Assembly: GCA_030698385.1 (NCBI GenBank)
Contig: JAUYLZ010000033.1
Location: forward strand, 73,905-126,146
Reading direction: 5' to 3'
Origin: a bacterium
GTDB taxonomy: Bacteria > Patescibacteriota > Patescibacteriia > Patescibacteriales > XYC2-FULL-47-12
Length of the DNA: 52,242 bases
Both the position numbers and the translations under genes were made by a program. The notes beneath the pieces were generated by a model that saw only the letters and a program-made list of their open reading frames with translations, did no database searches and was not told the DNA's origin. How positions within the stretch are numbered: the first letter of the stretch is position 1; every line of letters starts with the position of its first letter. Below are positions 24,368-32,326 of this stretch, piece after piece.

Positions 24368-25945
24368 CTAATTATCCCAATTTATTACCTCCTCCGTAAC
24401 ATCTGTAAATTGGTAGGGTGTTTTAGGATATTCGGGATGGGCGATAGAATTTGAGTAGTAATTAATGTCTGCCAGTAAAGGCAGATTGGCGTCAAAATAA
24501 TTGTTAAATATAACGCGAAAGGAATTAACCGGAGTGATAGATTCGTACAACTGGTTAACCTGTGCATTCGGCAGATAGTATGCATTGAGAATACGCATCC
24601 GTTCGCGGTAAAACCGGCCGGTGGAGCGCTGTTCATTAATGGTTGACCATGGGCCGTGGTCGCTTTGTATCACAATAATCGGCTGATTATCTTCTGATGC
24701 GGCTAAAATTTGCTCAACCATTGCATTAACTTTAGAATTCAAAAATGTAATCTGATCAAGATACCGTTGCCTACCCTCTTTCCCCCACATTGTGTCATCC
24801 GGATTAAAATTCAGCGTCGCATCGCGAACTTCTTCTCCGTTGGGGCCAAAAATAAACGGCGGGTGCGGAGAAAGTATGTGTGCAAATACAAACTTCGGCC
24901 CCATTGTTTCTCGTTTAGGCATATTGCTCAACTGCTCAAATATATACAGTATCCGATCCCGCCAATCGCTAAAAATATATTCGTGGAACGGAGGGTACAA
25001 AAGCCCAGCTCGCAGCAGTGTCGTATTTACAAGCAGAATGGCTAGCTCATCAAATTTTCCACCTTGTAAATTGACATCGGCATAAGGGTTGCTGCCCAAC
25101 TTACCCCAAGGTGATCGAAAGGTAATAAACGTGTAACCTCTTTCACGTAACCGCCGGGAAACAGCGCTGTTTTGAATTAGTTCAACTCTGGGATCAAACT
25201 CATTCTCTCGATCGGCGACAACGTCGCTCAAATAGTTAATGTACTCCATATTTAGCGAAGAAGCAATGGACAAAGATGTTTCCGCATAGTTGCTTGTGCT
25301 CTTATCCGCAACATAAAACCCCCGCTCCTCAAGACCGGAAAGAAACGGCAAATTATCATAGCCATACAGTTCTGCCAGGGTCTTCTCATTGGCGTACGCA
25401 TCCAGAATTATATAATAGATATCCGGCGTCTGAGCGTGCGCCGAAGTTTCAATTCGGTCAGCAGACTCCGGTTTAAAAATAGCGGCTTCACGCTTAATCA
25501 GTCCGGCTCCAACCGAAACCGCCGATGTCAGCACCAAGATAACGGCAACTGTATTTAAAAATTGTCGCACCGGACGCAGGCTGTAACGCGTCATGATAAG
25601 AGACACTGTTACTGCAAGCATAGCAAGTATATATAAAGGCAACACATATCGCGCCCGGCCAACTGCAACGCCGGCAATTGTAACCCCACTCAACGCATCG
25701 TACACATATCCGTATGAGAAAAAAAATACCAATAAAAACGAGGTTATAATCGCTGATTTAGCGGCATTACGCAAAAACATAATTATTAACACAAATACGA
25801 TACCAGCTACCGAAACTGTTACAAAACCTGGCAACAGCACATTAGTAATACTCAATTCTATGGGATTTTGTGATAAAAAAAAGATAAACGGAAATATCGC
25901 AAACATGAGAGGATGTATCAGATTATTGAAACTAATTGATCGCAT
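24368..25945 (-). CDS. Membrane-anchored sulfatase-fold protein (alkaline phosphatase superfamily, phosphotransferase-like)
   Basis: The 525-residue protein starts with about five hydrophobic segments in residues 10-155, then an extracytoplasmic alkaline-phosphatase-superfamily domain. TPDIYYIILDAYA at 173-185 contains the first metal ligand Asp182. NYAETSLSIASSLN at 219-232 contains the Thr/Ser nucleophile region, HILSPHPPFIFG a metal-binding His, and VIQSDHGPWS the terminal Asp-His pair. This layout is shared by lipoteichoic acid synthases and phosphoethanolamine transferases as well as sulfatases. No Cys-x-Pro-x-Arg sulfatase activation motif is present, so transfer of a phospho-alcohol to the glycan is more likely than sulfate removal. 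It lies 10 bases from the ABC gene. Confidence 0.75.
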   Translation of the reverse strand: MRSISFNNLIHPLMFAIFPFIFFLSQNPIELSITNVLLPGFVTVSVAGIVFVLIIMFLRNAAKSAIITSFLLVFFFSYGYVYDALSGVTIAGVAVGRARYVLPLYILAMLAVTVSLIMTRYSLRPVRQFLNTVAVILVLTSAVSVGAGLIKREAAIFKPESADRIETSAHAQTPDIYYIILDAYANEKTLAELYGYDNLPFLSGLEERGFYVADKSTSNYAETSLSIASSLNMEYINYLSDVVADRENEFDPRVELIQNSAVSRRLRERGYTFITFRSPWGKLGSNPYADVNLQGGKFDELAILLVNTTLLRAGLLYPPFHEYIFSDWRDRILYIFEQLSNMPKRETMGPKFVFAHILSPHPPFIFGPNGEEVRDATLNFNPDDTMWGKEGRQRYLDQITFLNSKVNAMVEQILAASEDNQPIIVIQSDHGPWSTINEQRSTGRFYRERMRILNAYYLPNAQVNQLYESITPVNSFRVIFNNYFDANLPLLADINYYSNSIAHPEYPKTPYQFTDVTEEVINWDN

Positions 25946-25946
25946 A

Positions 25947-27347
25947 TTATTTTCCAGTTGTACTTCTGGCGCGCATCAGATAAAGCGTACGCTCTGATCC
26001 GGCTATGTGCTCGCGCGCCATGATAGTGAAAAAATTTTTAAATTCAAATTCAAACGATTCTCGCGTGTAATCCGGAAAAATATCAGGTCTGGTTGCGAGC
26101 AGTCTGTGAACCTGGGAATCGCTTTTTGGAACAAACTCAATTATAAGGTTTTTGGCAATACTTCTAAAAAATCGGGCGATGTACTGAAAAGGGATGTTAT
26201 TGGAAATACGGAGGTGGTGGATAAGCGCCAGCACAAAAGCGCAATCCACCGGCCCGCGTTTCAAAAGAGAATCGCGCTCTTGATTCGCCCAGCCAAAACT
26301 CGGACTTGGGTTGGTAATGTCAATCAAAAGCGGGAGAATGTTTTTTTCCCTATTGCGGCGTTGCCACCTATAATTTTTCTCTACGGCTGCTGGATCGTAA
26401 TCAAACGAAACTACTGTGATTCCCTTGCCGCTCGCAATCCGGCTGAAAACTCCTTCATTCGCGCCCACATCCCAGACGCTTTTTGCGGCACACTTTTCTA
26501 AAAATTCCCCGACCAAACTCTTCTTATGCTCAAAAGACTGATCCGCATAATTAGTGACTGTATAGTATTCTCCCCACTCCGTTCCCTTAGGATCCCAATA
26601 TAACCTCTTAATAATTGCCATAAGATTATCAATTAAGCCAAGTAGTGAAGTCACGCTTAGGCGGCGGCGCGATAAGTTAACTGGTTTGTCGGCAAAATAA
26701 TGCTGGCTTTTGGCGTGCAAATGTATATGCGCGAGCAGACCTAATGAAAAATACGTTCGGCGCGGCAACAACTTGCTCGCAAGATCTAAAGGAATGCCGT
26801 CCAAATAAACCCTGAACCACTGACTTAAGCGAATATCCGTATAGCTCATCAGAGCGAGCGGCGCCAAAAAATGCTGGCAGAACTGGCGATACGCAATCCA
26901 GGGCCTGCCGCTGATATATTTTTCAAATGAAAGGGTGTCAATTAATATTGGCCGACCTTCAACAAACTGAATATTATACGCACTTGCATCCTTTAAAGTC
27001 ATGCCGCGCTCTAAGGCTTTTTGTTGAATGGCAAGCACGAGCAATGCGGCATCTTGGAGCTGACTGAAACTCCATTCAAACGGATACGAAATAAACGGAA
27101 CTTTTTTAGGTTTTATAATTTTATACGCATGCATCGGTTCAGCCGCCTTCCGGGCCGCTACTTCCTCATGCGCCACGAGTTGATTCGCTGAAATCAGCGC
27201 CTGATATAATCCGGAAGATATAAAGGCATCATAGTGCTCACGGTATACCGTATTAATCTGGCGTAGCAAAACGCCAGACTCTTGGTCTAGAAATACAAAA
27301 CCGCTTGGGTCACGGAACGAACTGGGGTGTCTTTGATCTAGATTCAT
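25947..27347 (-). CDS. Two-domain SAM-dependent methyltransferase with kinase-like N-terminal region (NoeA-like)
   Basis: The C-terminal half of this 466-residue protein is a methyltransferase: SVWDVGANEGVFSRI at 290-304, VSFDYDP at 313-319, VDCAFVLALIHHLRIS at 367-382 and IIEFVPKSDSQV. The N-terminal half contains MTLKDASAYNIQFVEGRP followed by ILIDTLSFEKY at about 116-143. This resembles the catalytic-loop and DFE region of aminoglycoside-kinase-like folds, with Lys-Asp-Ala in place of His-x-Asp. I recall this arrangement from NoeA-like nodulation methyltransferases, unverified. The kinase-like part may be a substrate-binding pseudokinase. It is one base from the sulfatase-fold gene. Confidence 0.75.
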   Translation of the reverse strand: MNLDQRHPSSFRDPSGFVFLDQESGVLLRQINTVYREHYDAFISSGLYQALISANQLVAHEEVAARKAAEPMHAYKIIKPKKVPFISYPFEWSFSQLQDAALLVLAIQQKALERGMTLKDASAYNIQFVEGRPILIDTLSFEKYISGRPWIAYRQFCQHFLAPLALMSYTDIRLSQWFRVYLDGIPLDLASKLLPRRTYFSLGLLAHIHLHAKSQHYFADKPVNLSRRRLSVTSLLGLIDNLMAIIKRLYWDPKGTEWGEYYTVTNYADQSFEHKKSLVGEFLEKCAAKSVWDVGANEGVFSRIASGKGITVVSFDYDPAAVEKNYRWQRRNREKNILPLLIDITNPSPSFGWANQERDSLLKRGPVDCAFVLALIHHLRISNNIPFQYIARFFRSIAKNLIIEFVPKSDSQVHRLLATRPDIFPDYTRESFEFEFKNFFTIMAREHIAGSERTLYLMRARSTTGK

Positions 27348-27353
27348 AAAATA

Positions 27354-27644
27354 TTACTCATGCTCATGGTCTGTGTCAATACGCTCATCTGTTCTGTCCG
27401 CCTGATTGGGTTCATCTGCGCGAGGGTTGAATTTTGTGATGCCGCCCTTTTTCTTCCGTGAAATAACAAGCCACATTCTATGCCAAAAAGTTTTAAACAT
27501 AAACAAACCGCCAGCGACCAAGGCTATCGCCATTTGAATAAGGTAGCTACCGGTGCTAGCGTCAAGATATGCCCGGGCGTTGCGCGGCAGAACCAGCATC
27601 GCGGCGGCAATGACGGCGATCAAAAAAAATTTATTGCGAGTCAT
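27354..27644 (-). CDS. Small secreted or membrane protein with a YLDxxTGSY motif
   Basis: The 96-residue product has a signal-peptide-like N-terminus (NKFFLIAVIAAAMLVLP, then NARA). The segment AYLDASTGSYLIQMAIALVAGGLFMFK follows, then a basic stretch (SRKKKGG) and an acidic tail. Short proteins with a YLDPGTGS motif before one membrane helix often sit in glycan clusters; here Pro-Gly is replaced by Ala-Ser. No function is established. It lies between the two-domain methyltransferase (6 bases) and the nucleotidyltransferase (56 bases), and shares their orientation. Confidence 0.72.
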   Translation of the reverse strand: MTRNKFFLIAVIAAAMLVLPRNARAYLDASTGSYLIQMAIALVAGGLFMFKTFWHRMWLVISRKKKGGITKFNPRADEPNQADRTDERIDTDHEHE

Positions 27645-27700
27645 ACTTATGTTTATATAAATAATTAAAAAACCGCATAAATAAAAGGGTAGCCGGCTTT

Positions 27701-28450
27701 TTAAGCATATAAATCCGGGTTAGCGCGGACGGCCGCTTCGGCAATATCCTTTTCCTCCGGAAAATCCACCTCGTGCCAGCCATGACCGCTGATATCACCG
27801 AGACGAATGCGCTCTCCTTGACCCGCCAATTCTTGCAGCACGCATTCCAGCACTCCGGCATCGCCGTAACGCTTTTGAGCTGATGCAGCTGCCTGTCGGT
27901 AGCGCGGCAAGTATTCAGCCTGGCAGTATGTCATACCCACATACCCATGCGAAAAGCGCTTAAGCCCCTTGGCAATATTGCGAATGTGCGCTCCCGAGTC
28001 ATCTGATTCCACCTTCATATCATCATCTCCAAGCTCACGATCCGTATCCGTGAATGCGACAATGCCGTTCCCCATCTGATTTCGCACACGCTCCGCAACT
28101 GACAACCGGTAAATGTGATCAGCGTTCATGAGCAAAAAGTCGCCATCAACCTGATTGAATATGCCGGCGGCATGTAGGCTCTTTTTATTCCGATAATGTT
28201 CATTATAAAAAAAAGTTATGTCTTTATCAATACCACGCGCCACGCGCTCAACGAGATCGGCTTGGTGTCCGGTAACCGCTATAATCCGGTTCGCCCCAGC
28301 CCGGCGCGCGAATCCAATCGTGTACGCAAGTAATGGCTTTCCGGCAACCTCCACGAGCGGTTTTGGCACAGTGTTAGTAAGAGGATGAAGGCGTGTGCCC
28401 ATGCCCGCAGCTAAAATAATGGCAGTGATTATGTTATTATTCATATTCAT
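27701..28450 (-). CDS. Sugar/polyol-phosphate nucleotidyltransferase (IPCT-like)
   Basis: The 249-residue NTP transferase has IILAAGMGTRLHPLT at 11-25, with VPKPLVEVAGKPLL at 28-41 supplying the catalytic Lys and sugar contacts, and LMNADHIY near residue 106 the metal-binding Asp. SLHAAGIF precedes it, and GHGWHEVDFPEE lies at the C-terminus. Its ATG overlaps the stop of the CDP-alcohol phosphotransferase-HAD gene by 4 bases. Pairing of such an enzyme with a CDP-alcohol phosphotransferase is the hallmark of inositol-1-phosphate cytidylyltransferase systems. A CTP-dependent polyol-phosphate activation is therefore inferred. Glucose-1-phosphate or other sugar phosphates remain possible. Confidence 0.8.
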   Translation of the reverse strand: MNMNNNIITAIILAAGMGTRLHPLTNTVPKPLVEVAGKPLLAYTIGFARRAGANRIIAVTGHQADLVERVARGIDKDITFFYNEHYRNKKSLHAAGIFNQVDGDFLLMNADHIYRLSVAERVRNQMGNGIVAFTDTDRELGDDDMKVESDDSGAHIRNIAKGLKRFSHGYVGMTYCQAEYLPRYRQAAASAQKRYGDAGVLECVLQELAGQGERIRLGDISGHGWHEVDFPEEKDIAEAAVRANPDLYA

Positions 28451-29883
28451 TTGTTATCGCTGTCAAGCATGTCTCTTAACTCCGTTAAGCTATGAATGGT
28501 TACCACATTCGGGTATTCCGCCTCAAACTCATCTCTCGTAAACGTCCCAACTTTACCGATAAAATCAATGCCGGCCGCACGCGCCTTGCGCATATCAGAC
28601 AGAGTATCACCGACGAACAGCGCTTCATCTTGACTGACGCCCGCCCGCTCTAAGATATAGCTGAAATGTTCTTCGCCTTTTGCAAATCCCTTATGATAGC
28701 CGCAAACGTGTGCAAACGGCAACCCGGAAAATTGAACGAAGCGCTCCACATTTTCAGTATAATTATTTGATGAAATGGCCAATGTGTACCCCCGTCGATA
28801 AAGCAGCTCAACCACTTGCCTTTCTTCGGGCGTAATCTCTAAATGATCTGTGGCCGCAATCTTGCGTTCTTCGAATATGTCAGAGATTGACTGATTATGT
28901 TTGCGGCCCGGGAACAGCTCTTCTAACTGCTGGAAGAATGGAATGCCTGATGTCCGGATATATCCTTTACGCGCCTCTAGACGCAACACGCCATACTTCC
29001 ACGCCATTAGATAAGAAGCTATTTCCGTAAAAATTCCCATGGTGTCAACCAGCGTCCCGTCCAAATCAAAAATAATAAGCTTTTTGTGGCGCAGGCGAGC
29101 GCGTAATGTTTGAACATAGGCTGTGTAATCGTAAACTTGCCGGATAATCTTGCGGAAGCGCCAAATCTGGCGGGAGAGCAAACCGGCCCAAAGCAAAACG
29201 TATCCACTGCCATAGATAATAACAAATATATCCAGGCGTTGAAATATGACTGCAATTAAAAGAGGTAAGAGCATGCCCGTGCTGGTCGCGGTGTTGCGAT
29301 AAGCTCTATAAATGAGCTTCGTCAGGCGTGACTGTTCGGGAAAATGCTTGGTTTTATCTACATGTTTGCTCTTCGGCAAAACCTGGGTGACGTTAAAAAA
29401 GAAACGGGCTTCGTGCAGCCGAAACAGCAGCTTAAAAGTTGATCCGGCAACTCCGAAAAATAATATCCACAGCTGTCCGGTTTGCAGAAAAGCTCCATAA
29501 CCAAATAAAGTAAACTGCAGGCCATACATAATGTCATGCGTGGTGGGCTCAACATAAAATCCATATCCTTCACGATAACCGCGGAACCTAAACAGCTCGC
29601 CGTCGCACGCGTCTAATATTGTTGATAAAATTAATAACGCGAATCCGACCAGTCCATAGGCGAACTGGCCAGTGGCAATCAACCCTGTGCCAACCAAATA
29701 AATAATAGTACCACTGACGGTAATGTGGTTGGGCGTTGCGCCAAGTTTGATAAATAGTTTAGTGAAGTAAATAGATACCATGCGTACTGTCAGTCCGAAT
29801 ACGCTCTGAGTCTGTTTAGAGGGACCGGTTCTCTGGCATATCTCGCGCAGCTCTTTGATTGTGTATTTTTTCTTACTTGACAT
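28447..29883 (-). CDS. Fusion of CDP-alcohol phosphotransferase and HAD phosphatase domains
   Basis: Residues 30-245 form a membrane CDP-alcohol phosphotransferase. The motif D-x2-DG-x2-AR-x8-G-x3-D-x3-D appears as Asp91, Asp94-Gly95, Phe98-Arg99, Gly108, then Glu112 and His116 (followed by Asp117). The last two metal-binding aspartates are thus replaced or shifted. Residues 266-478 form a HAD phosphatase with FDLDGT at 272-277, SSNNYTE, a KGEEHF lysine region and GDTLSDMRKARAAG. One protein could transfer a phospho-alcohol from CDP to a membrane acceptor and then dephosphorylate it, like PgsA plus its phosphatase. It overlaps the nucleotidyltransferase gene by 4 bases. Confidence 0.82.
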   Translation of the reverse strand: MSSKKKYTIKELREICQRTGPSKQTQSVFGLTVRMVSIYFTKLFIKLGATPNHITVSGTIIYLVGTGLIATGQFAYGLVGFALLILSTILDACDGELFRFRGYREGYGFYVEPTTHDIMYGLQFTLFGYGAFLQTGQLWILFFGVAGSTFKLLFRLHEARFFFNVTQVLPKSKHVDKTKHFPEQSRLTKLIYRAYRNTATSTGMLLPLLIAVIFQRLDIFVIIYGSGYVLLWAGLLSRQIWRFRKIIRQVYDYTAYVQTLRARLRHKKLIIFDLDGTLVDTMGIFTEIASYLMAWKYGVLRLEARKGYIRTSGIPFFQQLEELFPGRKHNQSISDIFEERKIAATDHLEITPEERQVVELLYRRGYTLAISSNNYTENVERFVQFSGLPFAHVCGYHKGFAKGEEHFSYILERAGVSQDEALFVGDTLSDMRKARAAGIDFIGKVGTFTRDEFEAEYPNVVTIHSLTELRDMLDSDNK

Positions 29884-29930
29884 ATATTATTACTTATGCT
29901 ATATTTATTATGTTCTTTTTAGGTAGCGTA

Positions 29931-29939
29931 TGGTAAAAT
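29931..29939 (+). promoter_or_regulatory. Candidate extended -10 promoter for the Nudix gene
   Basis: TGG followed by TAAAAT (29931-29939) fits an extended -10 element. I see no convincing -35 hexamer. A start near 29946 would give a leader of about 60 bases containing a small stem (TCCTGG 29973-29978 with CCAGGA 29985-29990) just before the ribosome-binding site. Confidence 0.35.
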
Positions 29940-30005
29940 ATCTATAGTATGATAAACACCTCATATCACATTTCCTGGATAACTCCAGGAGGAAGGAGAG
30001 TTGAA

Positions 30006-30527
30006 ATGGCACGTCCTGATGATGTAGGATACTCTGCGGACTGTATTGTACAGCGAAGCGATGGCAAAATACTGGTCGGCCAGCGCGGTCACGAACCGTG
30101 GCGGAATACAATCTCTGTATGCATTGGGGGTCACGGATCAGAGCAAGAAGCTGATGTAACGCCTCTGCATACGGCTCTCCGAGAAGTACAGGAAGAAACC
30201 GGCCTAGCAGTAGATATTACACGATTGCTGGGTATCTACGGTCCTGGCAAACGAACTCATGCGTATCTGCGTTACGACCAGGCAGATAACCGTTACTGGG
30301 CCGAATCGAATGATCAGCCGGCACACCAATATAATGTGCTCGCTTTCGTCTTCGCGGCTACTGTTACGGGAGGAAAACTTGCTGACAGTGAAGAGATGTC
30401 AAAACTGCGCTGGGTTAATCCTGAAGAACTGGTGGGAATTAAACTGGCGTTTGATCACGCCAAACCGCTTGCGGAGATCTTATCCACGTCCTCACCTACT
30501 GAGAACGGACTTCACCTATTTATCTAG
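30006..30527 (+). CDS. Nudix hydrolase-fold protein
   Basis: The 173-residue protein begins MARPDDVGYSADCIVQ and includes LREVQEETGL at 58-67, the second half of the Nudix box. The first half, normally G-x5-E before this, is altered: GGHGSEQEADV has an extra loop and no Glu at the expected position. Hydrolysis may thus be changed, or the activity may be isomerase-like as in isopentenyl diphosphate isomerases. ATG 30006 is preferred because GGAGGAAGGAG lies 6-16 bases before it. An upstream in-frame ATG at 29949 would make the ribosome-binding site itself encode protein. It is monocistronic with a terminator, opposite to all neighbours. Confidence 0.82.
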   Translation: MARPDDVGYSADCIVQRSDGKILVGQRGHEPWRNTISVCIGGHGSEQEADVTPLHTALREVQEETGLAVDITRLLGIYGPGKRTHAYLRYDQADNRYWAESNDQPAHQYNVLAFVFAATVTGGKLADSEEMSKLRWVNPEELVGIKLAFDHAKPLAEILSTSSPTENGLHLFI

Positions 30528-30548
30528 ATCGACGCCGCTGTCGGCCCT

Positions 30549-30585
30549 ACGCCATCTATGCTATGCGCACTGATGGCGTTTTTTT
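30549..30585 (+). terminator. Rho-independent terminator after the Nudix gene
   Basis: ACGCCATC (30549-30556) pairs perfectly with GATGGCGT (30572-30579) around a 15-base loop, followed by a T-run to 30585. It is 21 bases after the Nudix stop codon and has no T-run in the opposite direction. Confidence 0.88.
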
Positions 30586-30622
30586 AAAAAGCGCTGTTTT
30601 TTAATGTTTGTCCCTTAGAATA

Positions 30623-31987
30623 TTATTTATCTTCGGCCATAACTGAAATCAAAGTATTAACAATACGCTCTGCCGCTTTACCGTCGTTACAGCACATAAA
30701 CTGATCAACTATCGTACTCGTATCCTTTTTTTTACCGTACTTAAACACGGCTTTAAGCGCAGTCAAAAACTCCTGCCTGCTTTTTACCATCCAGGTGCCG
30801 CCCAATTTCATGAGTTCCATAATGTAATCTGTATTGTATAACCGCTTTACAGAATCGCGGTAAGCAACATTATCGTCCTTATCAAAGGCAATGTTAATGA
30901 CCGGCGTGCCGCAGGCAATCGAGTCTAACGTGAGCGTTGAGCCTAGATTAACGCAGACATCTGCGTGATAAAGCGAATTATACAGATGCTTTATGTGATT
31001 AAAAGAAGGATCCCACCGATCCAGCAGACGCGAATCCTGTTTATCTGATCTGTCAAGCGCAATGTTCGACAGCCGGGAAACGCGCTCAAACTTCTCCGCC
31101 TCATCCTTGTACCCGACATGCGGCCGTATCAGCACTTGCACATCTGTAAGCTCCCCTGAGTCAATCCACTCCTGCACCATTTCCGGATAATCCGCTTCCA
31201 TATTAATTCCCACTCCGCCGCCGCATGATCCGTGCAGGATTATTTTTTTGCCGGCATCAAAATTAAACTGCCTGCAAAACTCCTCTCTGGAAAGCAAGTA
31301 CTCACGAATCCTGTAAATATCAAATTGCGGCGCTCCGGTTATGATAATCCGCTCACTGCTATACCCTTGATAACGCATCGCTTGTCTGCGCATAAATTTA
31401 CTCCAGACTATAAGATAATCGGTCGGCGCATTGAATAAAATCTTAGAAAGATTGTCCCAACTCTTGGGCATACCTACGGTTGGAACACTGAATCGGCGGG
31501 CCCCTTTGGTAACACTGCTGTCCATATAACTGTTCACGGCGGTAACAAACGCAAGCTGCGGTTTGTACTGTTCAAACAAATAATCATGTTCTGTTTGCGG
31601 ATTAAACATCCTGTCCACCCACTGAATAAACCGCTTAAATCCGGGCACCAGCCGCAACGGAGCAATAAGAAACAGCCGAGGAATGTATAACATGCGGCGC
31701 GGATCAGTGCCGGCCAAACGATAACGCCAAAGAAAATGCACGGTCCGGTTAAACACAGCGCCCTTCAGTACCTCAACCATAAACCGCTCACATCGTATGC
31801 GGTGAGGATGCAGGGGTTTTAACACTAAATTGGGGTGTGCATACTTAGCAAACAAATTTTGGTCCTCATAGTTTGGAGTTAGAACTACCACCCGGTATCC
31901 TTTGTCTAATAACTTAGTTACTATACCCGTGTGAAAAAAATTCCTAATTAAAGACCCCCGAGAAATGGTTATAAAAATTGTCTGCAT
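30623..31987 (-). CDS. GT-B-fold surface-polysaccharide transferase-like protein (CDP-glycerol glycerophosphotransferase superfamily), copy 2
   Basis: The 454-residue protein is a paralogue of 11249-12655. It shares the start (QTIFITISRGSLIRNF), VPTVGMPKSWDNL, IITGAPQFD, VLIRPHVGYKDE, DRWDPSFNHI and NLGSTLTLDSIACGTPVI in the same order. The last block is the nucleotide-binding loop of capsule or teichoic-acid-type GT-B transferases. ATG 31985-31987 is chosen because it matches the paralogue's start and avoids overlap with the HTH gene, although an in-frame ATG exists at 32002. It is probably transcribed from the consensus promoter at 32269-32297 together with the HTH gene. Donor and acceptor are unknown. 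Confidence 0.65.
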   Translation of the reverse strand: MQTIFITISRGSLIRNFFHTGIVTKLLDKGYRVVVLTPNYEDQNLFAKYAHPNLVLKPLHPHRIRCERFMVEVLKGAVFNRTVHFLWRYRLAGTDPRRMLYIPRLFLIAPLRLVPGFKRFIQWVDRMFNPQTEHDYLFEQYKPQLAFVTAVNSYMDSSVTKGARRFSVPTVGMPKSWDNLSKILFNAPTDYLIVWSKFMRRQAMRYQGYSSERIIITGAPQFDIYRIREYLLSREEFCRQFNFDAGKKIILHGSCGGGVGINMEADYPEMVQEWIDSGELTDVQVLIRPHVGYKDEAEKFERVSRLSNIALDRSDKQDSRLLDRWDPSFNHIKHLYNSLYHADVCVNLGSTLTLDSIACGTPVINIAFDKDDNVAYRDSVKRLYNTDYIMELMKLGGTWMVKSRQEFLTALKAVFKYGKKKDTSTIVDQFMCCNDGKAAERIVNTLISVMAEDK

Positions 31988-31989
31988 AC

Positions 31990-32259
31990 TTATCCAGGCC
32001 ATTTATTAATAATATCTACTACATGCTTCTTAACTTGGAGATATGCTTTTTCGGATTTTTGCCCTAGTTCCGGCAAAATTAACCTCAAAATTTCCTTACC
32101 CATTATTCTATATTGCCCGCCAACTTTATTAGCTCGCAAAAGACCGCGTTTTAGCAACCGCTTAATAGTGCTTTCACTAATTTTTAGCAAGTTGCGGGCC
32201 TCTTCAGTCGTGTACACCGCATTTTCTTTTATTTCTTCATGCATGTGGATATATTTCAT
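31990..32259 (-). CDS. Helix-turn-helix protein, excisionase/MerR-like
   Basis: VYTTEEARNLLKISESTIKRLLKRGLLRANKVGG (split here for length: first VYTTEEARNLLKIS, then ESTIKRLLKRGLLRANKVGG) is a winged-helix excisionase-type DNA-binding domain. The Tyr-Arg-Ile wing follows, then about 30 residues ending in INKWPG. Starts at ATG 32259 or 32244 are both possible; the one at 32277 lies inside the -10 box and is excluded. No ribosome-binding site is obvious for either. It is the first gene behind a consensus promoter and is followed 2 bases later by the GT-B gene. It could autoregulate this operon or be a remnant of a mobile element; no integrase is seen. Confidence 0.75.
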   Translation of the reverse strand: MKYIHMHEEIKENAVYTTEEARNLLKISESTIKRLLKRGLLRANKVGGQYRIMGKEILRLILPELGQKSEKAYLQVKKHVVDIINKWPG

Positions 32260-32268
32260 ATATAAAGC

Positions 32269-32297
32269 ATTATACAAAAAGTATCAAAAGGTGTCAA
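32269..32297 (-). promoter_or_regulatory. Consensus sigma70 promoter of the HTH/GT-B operon
   Basis: On the minus strand TTGACA (32292-32297), a 17-base spacer and TATAAT (32269-32274) match the consensus exactly. The -35 and spacer contain a tandem repeat on the plus strand, GTATCAAAAG (32281-32290) then GTGTCAAAAA (32291-32300), 8 of 10 identical. It could be an operator for the HTH protein. The expected start is near 32262. Confidence 0.85.
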
Positions 32298-32326
32298 AAA
32301 GTTTATTTTACTATACATTTTACATA

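Noticed and set aside
24710..25085. Open frames on the plus strand opposite the sulfatase-fold gene
   Set aside because: They mirror the codon pattern of the conserved gene and have no promoter or domain.
26007..26501. 164-codon plus-strand frame opposite the two-domain methyltransferase
   Set aside because: The methyltransferase motifs lie on the minus strand in exactly this stretch; the plus product has no recognisable feature.
29949..30005. N-terminal extension of the Nudix protein from ATG 29949
   Set aside because: A strong GGAGGAAGGAG site sits directly before the in-frame ATG at 30006 and would itself be coding in the longer version.
31990..32259. Integrated prophage or integrative element around the excisionase-like HTH gene
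   Set aside because: No integrase, attachment repeats or phage genes are near; the HTH gene is co-directional and 2 bases from a glycan gene.
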